Shown: positions 22,573 to 33,613, counted from the stretch's first letter. The stretch is DNA of 64,000 nt from Paraphoma chrysanthemicola (GCA_020744225.1 JAGMWG010000012.1:558001-622000); one strand, 5' to 3'. Notes: a model not told the origin generated them from the letters alone. Program-made: numbers and translations.

Positions 22573-24333
22573 ATGGCGCAGGGAAACAACCACCAGAGCA
22601 ACATTGGCGCCGGCATGACCCGAGAGCAGCAGATTATGCAGTACAACCAGCATCTGGCAGAACAGCGTCGCCTTCAGATCGCTGCCCTTGCTGGCTCAAA
22701 CACTTTACCACATGTGCCGCAGCAAGCGCCCAACGTGGCTCAAGTGCAGTATATGCAGCAGCAAATAATGCAACAGCGCCCTGTTGGTAACCCCAACGTC
22801 GGCGGCAGGAACCGCCCCTCAGGTCTATCGCCGCAACAGCAAGCGCGATACATGAGCCAAATACAGCGACAGCGTCCTGTCAGCAACTCTGGCCTTGGCC
22901 GCGTCAATGGCGTAAACGGTACTCCAAGACAGCACGCAGCGAGTCCGTTTCAGCAGCATGTATCCTTTGGGCTGCCTGAAGAACCCAGCTTTCAGTCTCA
23001 GCAGCAGTACGGGGATGACCAGATGCAATCTCTGCAACTCGAGCAGCACCTTCAAAGCCAGCACCTCCAGACCCAGCAGAACTCTCAATCTCAAGCGCAA
23101 TTCAACGGCTACAACCACATTGGAACCTCTCAGCAACAGCAACAGCAGCAGCAGCAGCAGCTTGCTCGATCGCGGACATACCAGACTCAGTTTCAACACG
23201 CCCAGGCCAGCGCAGCCATGAATTCACTGCGGATTAACAGCCTTGCAGGTGCGCTCACGCCGCCGAATGACGCAACTGAGCAACCAGATCACTACGGTCA
23301 CCCACAACCTCAGCAGATTCAGGCTGACGCGACTCCCATTGCAACCATGACTCAGCAAATGTACATTACGCCACCATCAAACTCACCGCAAAGGTCTCAC
23401 ACATCGCCTCCCGCCCAGCAGTACTTGCAAGGCCAGAGGCATGCGCGCACTGTCTCGCTGTCCAACATGAAGGACGCAAACGAAGCCTTGAGGAGAGTCA
23501 ACAATGTCTCATCATATGGGCCGCCCATCCAAGACAAGGTCCAGCAGCAACTACTGCAGGATCGCTTGCGCGCAAATGCCAGATCTAAGGCAAATGCCAA
23601 TGCGCCTGCGAGGACAAACGGCAATCAGCAATCACCATATAACACGCCACGACCAGGCACACCACAGCAGCCGCAGCAACGCCCGCAACAACAGCCGCAC
23701 CAGCAGCAAACGCAGAAGAAGGGCAGTCCTGATACCAAGCGGAAGCACCAAGAAGACGATCCCTCGGAGCAGCAAGCCATCATGGACGCCAGGCGGAAGC
23801 AGCTAGAGTCGGAGCGACAATTGCAGCAACAGCAAGCCATTCGAGCGCGCCAGAATGAAGAGTACCATCGCCAGCAAGAAGCCATGCGCAAGCGCCAGGA
23901 GGAAGAGCGCCAGCAACGCGCCCAGGCCGAAGCCGCGCAACGACGCCGGCAAGAACAATACGCCGCTGAACACCGCGAGCGCATGCGCATTGCAGAAGAG
24001 CAACGTCTCGAGCGCGAACGCAAAGCCATCCGCAAGCAACAACTCAAGAAAGACAAAAGCAGCCTATACCGCTACTACGACGAATATCTAGAACACTTTC
24101 CCCTCGGCATCGGCGAGCGCAGGAACCAGTACCTCAACAACCTCCTGGCTAATCGTCGCATGCCGGAAGATCGAAACAGTGACCTCGGACTGGCGATTCA
24201 GTACGCGAAAGACCATTGGGAATTCTTCGTGGAGTACAACAGTAAGATTGTCAAGGAATGTGCGGAGGACCAGCGCAAGGTACTTGAAGGACGTGGTGAG
24301 AAGGTGTTGCCGCCGAGGGAGGAAAGGCGTTAG
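22573..24333 (+). CDS. Glutamine-rich coiled-coil protein, unknown function
   Basis: An intronless gene of 586 residues that I cannot assign to a family. The first 380 residues are Gln/Asn/Pro-rich and low in complexity, with an uninterrupted run of ten Gln encoded at 23131-23160 and many shorter Q runs. Residues about 390-500 form a highly charged Arg/Glu/Gln helix (RQEEERQQRAQAEAAQRR), a likely long coiled coil or single helix. The last 90 residues (YRYYDEYLEHFPLGIGERRN, later GLAIQYAKDHWEFFVEYN) are the only globular-looking, aromatic-rich part and are the best target for a family search. Q-rich plus coiled coil is common in fungal transcription co-regulators and P-body proteins. That is composition, not proof. 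Confidence 0.75.
   Translation: MAQGNNHQSNIGAGMTREQQIMQYNQHLAEQRRLQIAALAGSNTLPHVPQQAPNVAQVQYMQQQIMQQRPVGNPNVGGRNRPSGLSPQQQARYMSQIQRQRPVSNSGLGRVNGVNGTPRQHAASPFQQHVSFGLPEEPSFQSQQQYGDDQMQSLQLEQHLQSQHLQTQQNSQSQAQFNGYNHIGTSQQQQQQQQQQLARSRTYQTQFQHAQASAAMNSLRINSLAGALTPPNDATEQPDHYGHPQPQQIQADATPIATMTQQMYITPPSNSPQRSHTSPPAQQYLQGQRHARTVSLSNMKDANEALRRVNNVSSYGPPIQDKVQQQLLQDRLRANARSKANANAPARTNGNQQSPYNTPRPGTPQQPQQRPQQQPHQQQTQKKGSPDTKRKHQEDDPSEQQAIMDARRKQLESERQLQQQQAIRARQNEEYHRQQEAMRKRQEEERQQRAQAEAAQRRRQEQYAAEHRERMRIAEEQRLERERKAIRKQQLKKDKSSLYRYYDEYLEHFPLGIGERRNQYLNNLLANRRMPEDRNSDLGLAIQYAKDHWEFFVEYNSKIVKECAEDQRKVLEGRGEKVLPPREERR
23131..23160 (+). repeat. Poly-glutamine CAG/CAA tract
   Basis: Ten consecutive Gln codons, the last six pure CAG, inside the Q-rich gene. 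Such a tract can change length between strains. Confidence 0.85.
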
Positions 24334-25155
24334 GACGCTTTGAGACCGCGCGAGGCGATGCTGTGTGAGTACAAGAGACCAGTTATGTCGCTTGGGGTAC
24401 AGTCAATGATGCAGGGGCATTTCTTCAGCAAGGTTGCGAAATGGCTCCATCGATGCGCGAGCTTGTGAGTATTCTGGAGTAACTCGCAGGATACGGATGC
24501 GCGTGATGTTCTGGAGGAGAACGTGTGCGTTTATTCTTCGCAGTAGTAATATAAAACGATGTCAAATTCCTCTTTTGTGCTTGTTGGAGTTGGTAGTTTG
24601 GGCATTCCAGTTCTAGCTACAATATCGTGCACTTATCCCGTAACTTGTCTGCTCGTTCATCGCTCTGTAGGAGCTTTTAAGGCTTCAATTGATGTGAGGG
24701 TTGTTTCTGCTTCTCTACCTTACAAGTCAGCATCTCAAAATTGCACACTTTCGCTGCTTGGGTGTGCACCCAATAGTGAGATGGCGTTTCCAATAACATT
24801 GTGTCAACACTGCACGAGAATGCATATGGATGAGTGCTGAGAGCGTAGGATCTGTATCTTCGCTGAAGATACTGTATGTACACGTTTAGAACTACGAATC
24901 GAGTGATTTCCACAAAGTCTGTTCAGGTGATGTGCGCTGCAACCGCGACTGCACCACTGTGCAGTTACTTGGCAGGCAGTCACAGTGCGGAAACGCACCC
25001 TGTAGAATATATCAAAGTTTATCCCAGCAATACATGGAATACCAACATCTACAACAGTCTCCAGCAACCACAACTCATTCTTTTCAACCAGTACTACGAC
25101 GAACTCGATACGCTACCCATTCCTATCTCACCAATCCAAAACAAGAACTACAACC
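24334..25155. other. Intergenic, no supported gene
   Basis: About 0.8 kb, AT-richer than the genes. A 93-codon frame at 24559-24840 has a hydrophobic start but no supporting context. The 60 bases before the next ATG are C/A-rich, like a fungal leader. Confidence 0.5.
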
Positions 25156-27309
25156 ATGAGCGCACCGAATGAGCAACAGAACTCAGCGCACTACACGAAG
25201 ATACCATCCGAGGCATTTACGTCCTCGTCACAAGAAAGTATGGGCTCGGGCGAATCATCACACGGTCCTTCTGATGTGAATGATTCATCTAAGACTGAAG
25301 ACTTTGGATGGTCTTCTCCTTCACAAAAGCAGTCGCAATATTACGAAGATGTTCCACTGGAAGGACAAGAAGAGCCGATGTTACCTTCACAGTCAGACGA
25401 CGATACAAACGAGCAACTTGAATCGGGCAATATAGGATGGCAATCTCCAACTCATCTGGCAGCGGATCAAGTGGAATCGTCCTACTCTATAGAAGTAGTG
25501 CCGCATACACCCAGGATCTCGTCTCCAGGGGCACTGGATCACGAGACTGTTGGAAATGACAGCCCAACCTTGCACGTCAAAGCCAATCTTGGCGCGCGGT
25601 TTCAGTCGCCGCTGGATAGTGCGGGTGCATCGCATGATTATGTTGCACTCGAAATCCCACAGCAAAGCCGACAGCCTTTGACGCTTCAGGCAGCTGATCA
25701 ACTACAGTCGCCGAGACCGAGAACACTGCGCTTCTCTGAGATCCTCGCTCTTCCAGGTTATACTGCTGGTAACCTGCCACCAGCACCGCCAGCATTGGCA
25801 CCGCCGTTACCAAACCCAGGACCGCGGAATCCCGGCCAATTGCTCCGAGACCTACAAGTTGGAAATTGTGATCCTGCGAGCGATCTCGACGCGGCCGTAT
25901 GTCTGGTCAAAATGGGCACTGTCGCCGATCCTGCGCCGCATTACCTTTGGACGGAATCCGACAAGATCATCCAGTGGTTCATTTCAGTTCTGGCGTCGAA
26001 GCTCAACTTCCTGCTAGAACTGGATGCGTCTAGGCGAGAAACCAAGGCTCGACTTCTGAAAGGTGTCACGCCTATTCCTGCAGAGATCAATGAATTGGTG
26101 CTGTGGGCCCGTACTGGGGCGCGAAAGAACATCCGCTTTCGTTACTACCAGGACTGGGTTGCGAGGTTGCAATACTTCCACCAGAATGGAGATCTGACGA
26201 TATACGATTACATGGTGCTGATCACAGGAATGCACAATCGGCTCGCTCCTCACATGGGTGCAGCTTCCCAGGCGATGGGCCAAGGTCAAGCAAGTGCAAT
26301 GGCAATTCCCCTGTACCTGACTGCCCGTCTACCTCCGCAGGTATCATCTCAAGTACCTCCACAAGCAGGCCCCTTCGAATCATACGCGCAGTCAACGGTG
26401 ATGGGTCAAGCTTACACTGCACAACCATCGCCACAACAGTTTGCTCCTCGCCACTTCGAAGTCTACCGCGACGAGCAAGCAACACAATCTAATCGAATAA
26501 CGCCCGATTGGCAACCTGGCTTGCTTCACGATAAGACGAACATCCCTATGCAAGAGACCTGGCAAGGACAAAAGCGCAAGGCCAGTAATGACACGTTCGA
26601 AGAAAACCGAGCGCCGAAGACTCCTCGCAACCAGTTTGCGCATTCACTGCTACTAGACGCGCCTATTACCAATACTCCTGCCGATACATCTGGAGAGACA
26701 GATCCTGCTATCACCACAGGCAATTGGCGTCGGCATGACGAACATGGAGAGGTCGGAACTGTCCCATCATTCTCACAGGAGCTTGGCAATTGGCGTAGTG
26801 CCAATGAAGGAGTTGCGCGTGGTAGCCACACCTCTCGCGATCCTGAGCCTTCGAATGGCGAAGAGCTGAGTGGGGCTGCGTACTATGATGCCCCGCATAC
26901 TGACGACGAGGAGCTGCAGCCTGCAGCTGATCCGGAAATAGAGGAAGTGCAGCGACTAGTCACATACTTGCGTATCAATCGCTCGTTACCTGAGAGCGAT
27001 GCCGCTAAGGACCAAATTCATGGGTCGAACACACCAGGGTCGCTAGCGCCTTCACAGCCTCGCCCTACGATCACGAACGCATGGCTCAACGCCGAAGTCG
27101 CATCTCTTCGGCAGCCGCCGCCGCTATTCTTCCTCATGCCCCACCCGAACGAAGAAGACGATTCGCTTCTGGCTCGATGCATTCGCTTTGCCCAATCTGC
27201 GGAACAGGTGGAGTTGAACTGGCGGGTTCATGGGTCACATATCACTGAGATGCTCGGGCGTTCGGATTGGTATGGCGGGCAGGTGATAGTGCAGGATGGG
27301 CAGAATTGA
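25156..27309 (+). CDS. Two-box family relative B (C-terminal box only)
   Basis: An intronless 717-residue protein of unknown function. Residues 1-200 are disordered, acidic and Ser-rich. Residues about 195-355 form a globular segment absent from the other members (ESDKIIQWFISVLASKLNFL, NIRFRYYQDWVARLQYF, YDYMVLITGMHNRLAPHM). A Gln/Pro-rich linker and an Asp/Glu-rich region follow. The last 56 residues resemble the family's C-terminal box: HPNEEDDSLLARCIRFAQ aligns with the HPSGNDALDLSRCVQYAL of the member at 37857. The N-terminal box was not found. Membership is therefore weaker than for the others and rests on this one box plus position within the cluster. It could be an unrelated gene that happens to end in a similar helix. 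Confidence 0.65.
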   Translation: MSAPNEQQNSAHYTKIPSEAFTSSSQESMGSGESSHGPSDVNDSSKTEDFGWSSPSQKQSQYYEDVPLEGQEEPMLPSQSDDDTNEQLESGNIGWQSPTHLAADQVESSYSIEVVPHTPRISSPGALDHETVGNDSPTLHVKANLGARFQSPLDSAGASHDYVALEIPQQSRQPLTLQAADQLQSPRPRTLRFSEILALPGYTAGNLPPAPPALAPPLPNPGPRNPGQLLRDLQVGNCDPASDLDAAVCLVKMGTVADPAPHYLWTESDKIIQWFISVLASKLNFLLELDASRRETKARLLKGVTPIPAEINELVLWARTGARKNIRFRYYQDWVARLQYFHQNGDLTIYDYMVLITGMHNRLAPHMGAASQAMGQGQASAMAIPLYLTARLPPQVSSQVPPQAGPFESYAQSTVMGQAYTAQPSPQQFAPRHFEVYRDEQATQSNRITPDWQPGLLHDKTNIPMQETWQGQKRKASNDTFEENRAPKTPRNQFAHSLLLDAPITNTPADTSGETDPAITTGNWRRHDEHGEVGTVPSFSQELGNWRSANEGVARGSHTSRDPEPSNGEELSGAAYYDAPHTDDEELQPAADPEIEEVQRLVTYLRINRSLPESDAAKDQIHGSNTPGSLAPSQPRPTITNAWLNAEVASLRQPPPLFFLMPHPNEEDDSLLARCIRFAQSAEQVELNWRVHGSHITEMLGRSDWYGGQVIVQDGQN

Positions 27310-27931
27310 TAGGTCTTGCCATCACCGTGGTTACTAGAACCCACTTGCGCTGAATTTAACCATGGTATGATGGATGGCAAGGGACTTGGAAACACGTGAC
27401 TCGCTGTTGCATACAATCAGGCTAGGGACTGTTCCTTCTTTAGCTAGGATAAGATAGGGTGTCTGAAGAGCGGTACCAACAATTCTGTAGTCTAATCCAT
27501 ATCGCTGTATTGATTTAATCATAGCAAGGTCAGAAGTGCTCATATTGAATGTAATGATATCTACTACATGATCACTTCGAGATCTGCGAATTTGGTAGTG
27601 CTGTTGCAATCGCGACGTGTGATAAGCCTTGAAAGCGTACACGACTAAATATGAACATCCTTGAGAGCATGAACCGCAGCGGATGCGTGCAGCATTTTCG
27701 TCGCTTGCAAGGCGCACTGCGCTACCATAAAGTTGGGATGACTCTAGATATGCTGTCAACCATGGAAAGGCCACAACACTAGCAGGAGAGTTTAGATATC
27801 TAACCACGGTACAAATGTAGAGCTAATACATCCAGTATGAAATCTGAGTATAAAAGACTTCGAGATTTCGAAGAGGTTCTGTTCAGGACATCACAACCTC
27901 TGGTGTATTTCAAACCAACATTCAAACCAAC
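27310..27931. other. Intergenic region with TATA box
   Basis: About 0.6 kb with no supported gene. A 157-codon antisense frame has no motif. The right end holds the promoter of the AT-hook gene. Confidence 0.5.
27849..27855 (+). promoter_or_regulatory. Candidate TATA box of the AT-hook gene
   Basis: A perfect TATAAAA lies 77-83 bases before the ATG at 27932, a plausible spacing for a fungal promoter with a short leader. No other evidence supports it. Confidence 0.45.
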
Positions 27932-29271
27932 ATGCAAACCAACACTCACGATTACGTTGAACTACTCAACATGACTATACAAAGCTTCCTCGACGAAGAT
28001 GGTAACCTTGTCATCTCTTCATCTCCTCCCTATCCCCTCGAATCCCCTTCTCCCATCTCCGCAACTCCTCCCACTTCGTCTCCAAACCCCTCCACCCTAG
28101 TCGGAAACTCTCCAGCTAGTTCAAACACCACCGCGGTAAGTGCTTCCCTCCCCGTTGAAGAGTATAACGAGGAGGCATATGATGAAGAGATGTGCGACGC
28201 GGAGGATTGCAAACCCTCCTCATCCAAGGACGCAAAGTCCAAGGTGAAGAAAAGGGGTCGTGGCCGCCCTCGTACAGACGACGACCACCCGCGCTGGATC
28301 CCCTTCGACAAGCTCAAGACAGAGAAGGATCCCGCTGTCCGCGATGAATTGCAGTCGGAACTCAACGCTATCGACAAAGTCGATAGAGATGCCGCCACAG
28401 CGCGCAGGAAGGTGCTAAGGCAGGCTAAGAAAGCTGCCCTCAAAGCCGCTGAAGCGGCAGGTGGGAAGGTCGGGCCTAAGGGCAGTGCGAAGCCTGGCCG
28501 GAAAGTGCCTCCAAAGACGCGGCGCAAGAATGTAACCAAGGGGAAGGAACCTGTGGTACCGATTGCACAGGATGAGGATAAGGAGAAGAGCGCGCTGAAA
28601 CGCGATTTGGTGCTCGGTAAGCTTCTGACCTACCATACGATTGTTTAGTCAACGCGACTACTATTGCTGACCATGGTACTCTAGCCATCCCTGGGCCGCC
28701 CACCGTCCCTCTCCACGTCGCCAACGCCGTGATCCCAGTCGGAGAAGCACTGGCCCAAGACGTCGCCGACGCAGAGCTAGACGCCGAAGGCGAGACCGAC
28801 GACGACGATGGCGGCGACAACAACGTCGAGACGGGCGATAGCAACGACGTCGAGCCCGTCGAGTCTATCGAACCTGTCGAGCCTGTCGAGCCCGCCGGCT
28901 CCCAATGGACCGCGCAATGGAATGCGGACGACGCTCACGTGGTCCACATTTACAACGCCCTGGCTCGCCAATTGGCGGATGATTCCGACGTGGAGGGCGA
29001 AGAGGAGGAGGAGAAGGAGGAGGAGAAGGAGGAGGAGAAGGAGGAGGAGAAGGAGGAGGAGAAGGAGGAGGAGAAGGAGGAGGAGAAGGAGGAGGAGGTG
29101 TTTGAGGATGGAAGTATTTGGGGTCCGCCGATGACTTGGTTAGACCAATGTGGTTGGGGTGTGCGAATAATGCCCAGGAGGGATGGGCAGGATGATGATG
29201 AGACGGGGATGGGGGCCGCTGGTGGGTCTGGTTGGGCAGGTTTTGGAGGAGTGATGTTATCAGGTGCTTGA
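27932..29271 (+). CDS. AT-hook protein with acidic EEEK repeat
   Basis: Two exons (27932-28616, 28685-29271) join across a 68-nt intron, giving 423 residues. Residues 106-112 or so carry a canonical AT-hook (KKRGRGRPRTDD), which inserts in the minor groove of A/T-rich DNA. A Lys/Ala-rich helix (AARRKVLRQAKKAALKAAEA in outline) and further Lys/Arg clusters follow, so nuclear location is likely. The second exon is acidic (runs of Asp/Glu and VEPVE repeats) and contains seven EEEK units, followed by a Gly/Met-rich tail. No enzymatic domain is visible. The basic DNA-binding half joined to an acidic half resembles architectural chromatin proteins. The role is inferred. Confidence 0.75.
29000..29097 (+). 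repeat. 12-bp minisatellite encoding EEEK x7
   Basis: Seven near-perfect tandem copies of a 12-base purine unit (gag gag gag aag) sit in frame in the AT-hook gene. The purine/pyrimidine strand asymmetry is almost complete over about 100 bases. Because the unit is a multiple of three, copy changes would keep the frame. Confidence 0.9.
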
Positions 29272-30072
29272 TTTTGATTTCCTGGTATTTTGGGCCCAGG
29301 GGTGTGCACAGGTGGTGGTGCTCGGCATCGTGTATGGACTGCTTGTTGTTTTATTTGCTTGTTTCTCTCCATTATAATTGTTATTTACTTCTGGATGCAT
29401 GATCAATGGCAATAAGAGACGCTATGGCGCCCTATATAATGCTTGAATGCCCCGAGTTGTGATATCTCTTGCGGTCGTGAGTGCGGTTGGTTTCGATATG
29501 CAGCTGCATATGGTTTCTAGACACTAAACACCTTCTTCGTCTTGTATTCCTTAAGGCCTGCCTGCAACAGTCCCATATACTACAAAAGCATTATAGCACG
29601 GCTTTGGATTTTTGTGTTTCGAGCTAAATGTACCAAAATGAAGGAAGCACGTCGCCCCGCGACTGCTGCACGCGTTGAAGGTGACGGAGCGCCGGGCTGT
29701 CTCTTGTCTCTCCCGTGTGGGAAAGCATTCTCATTGGACAAGAGAACGCTAAATCACCACTCACGGCTCACCGTCGTATCAACAGTTTGGCTGCACGTGC
29801 TTTATAGTCCGCCCGCTTTGGATACTTCTTTCCGTACATGAATCTCGCAGCCACTCCGTTTGCATAGCCGCCAACTCCGACAGTCAAAGTTGCACGATTC
29901 AACATCGGCAACTGTATTGCACTACCGGGTTCTTCACACAGTAATTTACCAGTGCAGCACTTTCTGGGGCCTCTTGCTCCCGACAATCTAGTTCAAAAGC
30001 GACACTGTAGACCGCGTACACAGACCGCGTGCCATTGCATGTCACGCTCCAACTGACTCAGACAGGATCAGA
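29272..30072. other. Intergenic, no supported gene
   Basis: About 0.8 kb, AT-rich. Only short, motif-free open frames are seen. Confidence 0.5.
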
Positions 30073-31522
30073 ATGGTTCACCGATCCAACAATGTCGTGT
30101 TCGGCGCAATAGCGCCTCCTTCAGATCTGAAGCTCCCAGAAAGGCTTGTGATCACCGCCACTGAGATTGTGGTTTACCTGCCAAACCATATACGGAACTA
30201 CGATGTCCTGCTCCGCCTCATCTAAGGAGGAATCACGCAAATGGCCATTGCCAATCTTGTGAACCTCCACCGCCTGCTTCCGATCGGCAAGTTTCCGCTA
30301 TTCTCCAACACCATTTCCAAGATCATGCAGTAGGAGATGCGCGTTCATTCCGGCTACAATGATTGGACCATGGGCAAGCACAAGGCCGGCTGCTACGACT
30401 ACGACTATCACTGGGACCAAGAAGACCTGTCGCTCAACTACACTCGGGTCAACTGCGAGCTTGATCCCGAGTACGACGAACTAGGCGAGGTGGTAAACCC
30501 TCCCACCCCTGGCATTCCGTTCGCCGATCTTGCCATCAACGTCAACTCTCATCCTTCGTATGCGAGGGGTGATGGGTCCATGCTTACCCGTTGTATCCAG
30601 TACGCTGCGCTTCATCCGGACGAGGATTACATCTTTCAGCGTGACTTTGCTTATTTGGCAGAGAAGCTTGATGATGGTCGACAAATTCTTCCTCAACATC
30701 TCGATCGGGCCTCGGCGGCACGTTGGCTGAGGAAGTCAACCTGGCTGATTAGCGAGAGTCCACACGTTGAGACCTTCGAAGGAATTGACGGGGATGGAAT
30801 TTATGAAGGGATGGAGGCCTTCGGCAGCATTGAGTCTTACTCCGGCGATGAGATTGATTTCATGGTTGATGGAGCCAACATCGACCTTTCCATCAAGACA
30901 TGGCCGACTGGAACAACTACTTCAATGTTGATGCTAATCATGCCCAACAAGATGTTCTACTCCCGACTTTTGCACCTCTCTCCTCCGAATCCTATCCGCT
31001 TGGAACGTTCAGCCAACCGGAAGCCCACAGCACTGGAAATCCTGGGATGGGTTCAGCTTCGATACCCGGGCGCTATTCAACAATTTCGACTGTACTGGCG
31101 TCCAAACCGAAGTTGAAGACTTCGAGTATCGCGATCGCATCACAAATCATGGTTCCAACGACAGGAGGACTTGCACGGGTGACAATGAGCTACGGATTGC
31201 GTCGTCAAACACTGCTGAGACCGAACAAGGTCCCTCATGCTCACATATCACCCAGCAAAATGTTCCATTGGAGGGGTCCCCAGGTCTTCATCTCAGTGGA
31301 GTCATGCGCGTCAATCGACGTCCGCGTATCGACATCGGCCGTCATCACCCGTACGCCGCCCGCCAGTCTAGTAGGATTGTAGTCTCGGAACCCGACACTT
31401 ACATTGACCGTTCAGCAGGTCCGAATGAGGAGCAAAATACTTTTCTCGTCGGCGATATTCACGATTTCTTGGCCAACGAGTCTGTTACATTCGACAACAA
31501 CCTGAATATCAACTTCGACTAA
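30073..31522 (+). pseudogene. Two-box family member C, decayed copy
   Basis: A recognisable member with two in-frame stops: TAA at 30223-30225 within the N-terminal box and TAG at 30331-30333. The frame itself is intact from the ATG at 30073 through both stops to about 30890. The N-terminal box reads TATEIVVYLPNHIRNYDVLLR, then the stop, then AIANLVNLHR. The WTMGKH motif and the C-terminal box (FADLAINVNSHPS, MLTRCIQYAALHPDEDYIF) follow. Beyond 30890 coding continuity needs a switch of frame, and again near 31080, before reaching the stop at 31520. Two nonsense codons plus two frameshifts argue for a dead gene rather than sequencing error. A truncated product from the ATG at 30337 would lack the first box. 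Confidence 0.78.
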
Positions 31523-32761
31523 CTGGAGGTTGGTCCGTGATAACTGAGTGGATGTGTACAAAACGCTATCGTTAACATCGGCTTCGCAGATTTTAGTAGA
31601 CACGTTAGGCAACGACGGTAACCCTTGGAATGGGACATAGGAATGATTCGCAATCTCCTTCTTTAAAGTAATTTCATAGGAGATTAGGCGCAAGGTAGCG
31701 TAATTCCTAGAATTTGATCTTGTTTCAATTGGCTTTCATCAAGGGGTGGGGTTGAACCACAAGGTCGCGGTGGTTTCACATCTGCGGTCGAGAACTGAAC
31801 TCGGTTCATGAGTCTTAGGTAGAGTAACGAAAATTTCAAGAGATTTGGAAATGGTTGTTCGTAATCGAAATAGTGGTTCTCTTACGCCTCTCCTCTACCT
31901 GTGACGCTGCCACCCAAACACCCACAAGAGCAAAAACGCCCACTCCTTGATAAATGCGCGGTTCTTGTCTAATTGAGGGTCAAGATGGCTAATTACCCTC
32001 TTTCGACGGGTCCCAATTGTGTTATCAAACGTGCAAAATGACTGCTCGCCGCCAGCCATGCGGCACTTCACAAATGAGAACTTCCATTTTTACGCGGGAT
32101 TGACGCTTCTGAGTAATCTATATCTTAGTAGTGTACTTTCCGGGGCATGTTGGCGCGCAATTCCGAACATGCCCCATGTGGGGATTCCTGAGATTTGTAG
32201 GAATACTTATTTTACAATCACGCATGGCTACTCTTCTCGCAGATGATTTTTGTGAAGGTGGTCCCTCAAGGGGAGTATTCTCGTGAATGACCTTCATGCG
32301 CTTGTACAAGTTTGTTTTGTCTCAAGTCACGTGAGAGCTGGTGACGGTGAAAGGATGTTTGGACAAGCACTCTGATTGGCCGATAAGCTACAGTCGTTAG
32401 AAACCATACGTAACTATTCACATATCTATCGCAGTGTTGCCGATTTCGGCTCGCGGGAATCGGAGGCTTTCTGTTCACGCCGCGAGCAAAGTATATCTGC
32501 AACTCTGCTCTTGTGGTATCCTCACCCCACTCTGCGCCAAAATCTGCTAGTGCTGCACCATCATTCTTCGAGGTTCGAATTCATACTGTTTACAGAGTTG
32601 TTCTCAGAGTCTCACGTATTTGAGGTTACGGCATTATATTCTGGTAAGTCTTTCTTCTTCTCCATCGTTGTCACAGCCAACACTGCAAAGCGTTGAAGCG
32701 CAAAAGTGTCACACTTATTTGCGAATACACAAACGATGCTGAAAATGGCTCAACAGTCAAG
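31523..32761. other. Intergenic, no supported gene
   Basis: About 1.2 kb, AT-rich, with no supported gene. It should carry the promoter of the gene at 32762. Confidence 0.5.
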
Positions 32762-33613
32762 ATGGCGCCTCGAGCCCCCTCAGCGAGGCTTGCGGCGAGG
32801 CGTGGCCGCATTCTACCGTCCGCGCCTGCTGTCACCTCGCCCATTGCGCTTTCGGAGGTGTCGGCGCCCTCGCCGTCTCCTACTCCGGCGGCGACTAATA
32901 CCGTGCACTCAAAAGATCCCGACTCTACCGGAGCAGGAGTGGACAAGAACAAGAAGAAGCATTCCACCACCGACATCTTTGGCACCGATTTGCCTTCACA
33001 GCGACTTCGCCTCCCCCAGGACGGTAACCTCACGGCGATTGAGCAGATTGTCTTCTTGACCGAGACCTTACGATCTCGCGACCCAGTCGAGCGTATTCTA
33101 CAAGATGGCATGAGCACACATCTGCTGGCTCATATCATCAATCAGCACCGTACCGGCCCGAAGTACCCAATGCATGGTAACAGCGTTTTGAAGATGCTGC
33201 ATTTCACGATGCGGGATGAGAGCAAGAAGAAGAAGGAACCTGGAGCCAAGAACCGGAACTTCCGCCTCAACAAGACAGACGAGTCTAAGAAGGTGAAGAA
33301 GTGGCCCGCTGACAAGATGAGGCTTGCTGGCCTCCAGGTTGAATGCGAGAAGAAGGTCGCAAAGGGCAGTGGGCCCATTGGTCATGTCGCCTTCGATGCT
33401 CTCCTGGTTGACGTCGCTCATTTACCTGAGGGCGACGATGCGCTAGATTTCACTCGCTGCTTGATCTGGATCATGCACAACCCTGGATCTGGTCTCCTCT
33501 GGCCGCGCGACTTCCAGTGGCTGGTCAGTCAGATAGGTGGCCGTCAGGCAGTTGTGGATGCCAACCGCGACCCTGCTGTGTATGAGCGCTGGACACAGAA
33601 GGAGAAGAAGTAA
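32762..33613 (+). CDS. Two-box family member D (ends at an in-frame TAA)
   Basis: 283 residues as written, ATG at 32762 to TAA at 33611-33613. The first 70 residues are Ala/Pro/Arg-rich. The N-terminal box is at 88-130 (GNLTAIEQIVFLTETLR, ERILQDGMSTHLLAHIINQHR in two parts). A Lys-rich stretch (ESKKKKEPGAK and DESKKVKKW) replaces the usual linker, and the C-terminal box at 211-277 (DDALDFTRCLIWIMHNP, WPRDFQWLVSQIGG) is well preserved. The same frame stays open after the TAA for 210 codons to 34243, so the natural protein may have been about 493 residues. Function is unknown. The basic linker suggests nucleic-acid contact. Confidence 0.75.
   Translation: MAPRAPSARLAARRGRILPSAPAVTSPIALSEVSAPSPSPTPAATNTVHSKDPDSTGAGVDKNKKKHSTTDIFGTDLPSQRLRLPQDGNLTAIEQIVFLTETLRSRDPVERILQDGMSTHLLAHIINQHRTGPKYPMHGNSVLKMLHFTMRDESKKKKEPGAKNRNFRLNKTDESKKVKKWPADKMRLAGLQVECEKKVAKGSGPIGHVAFDALLVDVAHLPEGDDALDFTRCLIWIMHNPGSGLLWPRDFQWLVSQIGGRQAVVDANRDPAVYERWTQKEKK

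Noticed and set aside
24559..24840. A 93-codon frame with a hydrophobic, possibly secreted start
   Set aside because: The hydrophobic segment is not followed by a credible mature protein and the context is a 3' flank.
28950..29372. Ser/Ser-rich minus-strand frame over the EEEK repeat
   Set aside because: It is the complement of a purine repeat; poly-Ser arises from the repeat and not from a gene.
32644..32676. Possible 5' UTR intron before family member D
   Set aside because: Donor to nearest acceptor is only about 33 bases, below a credible fungal intron length.
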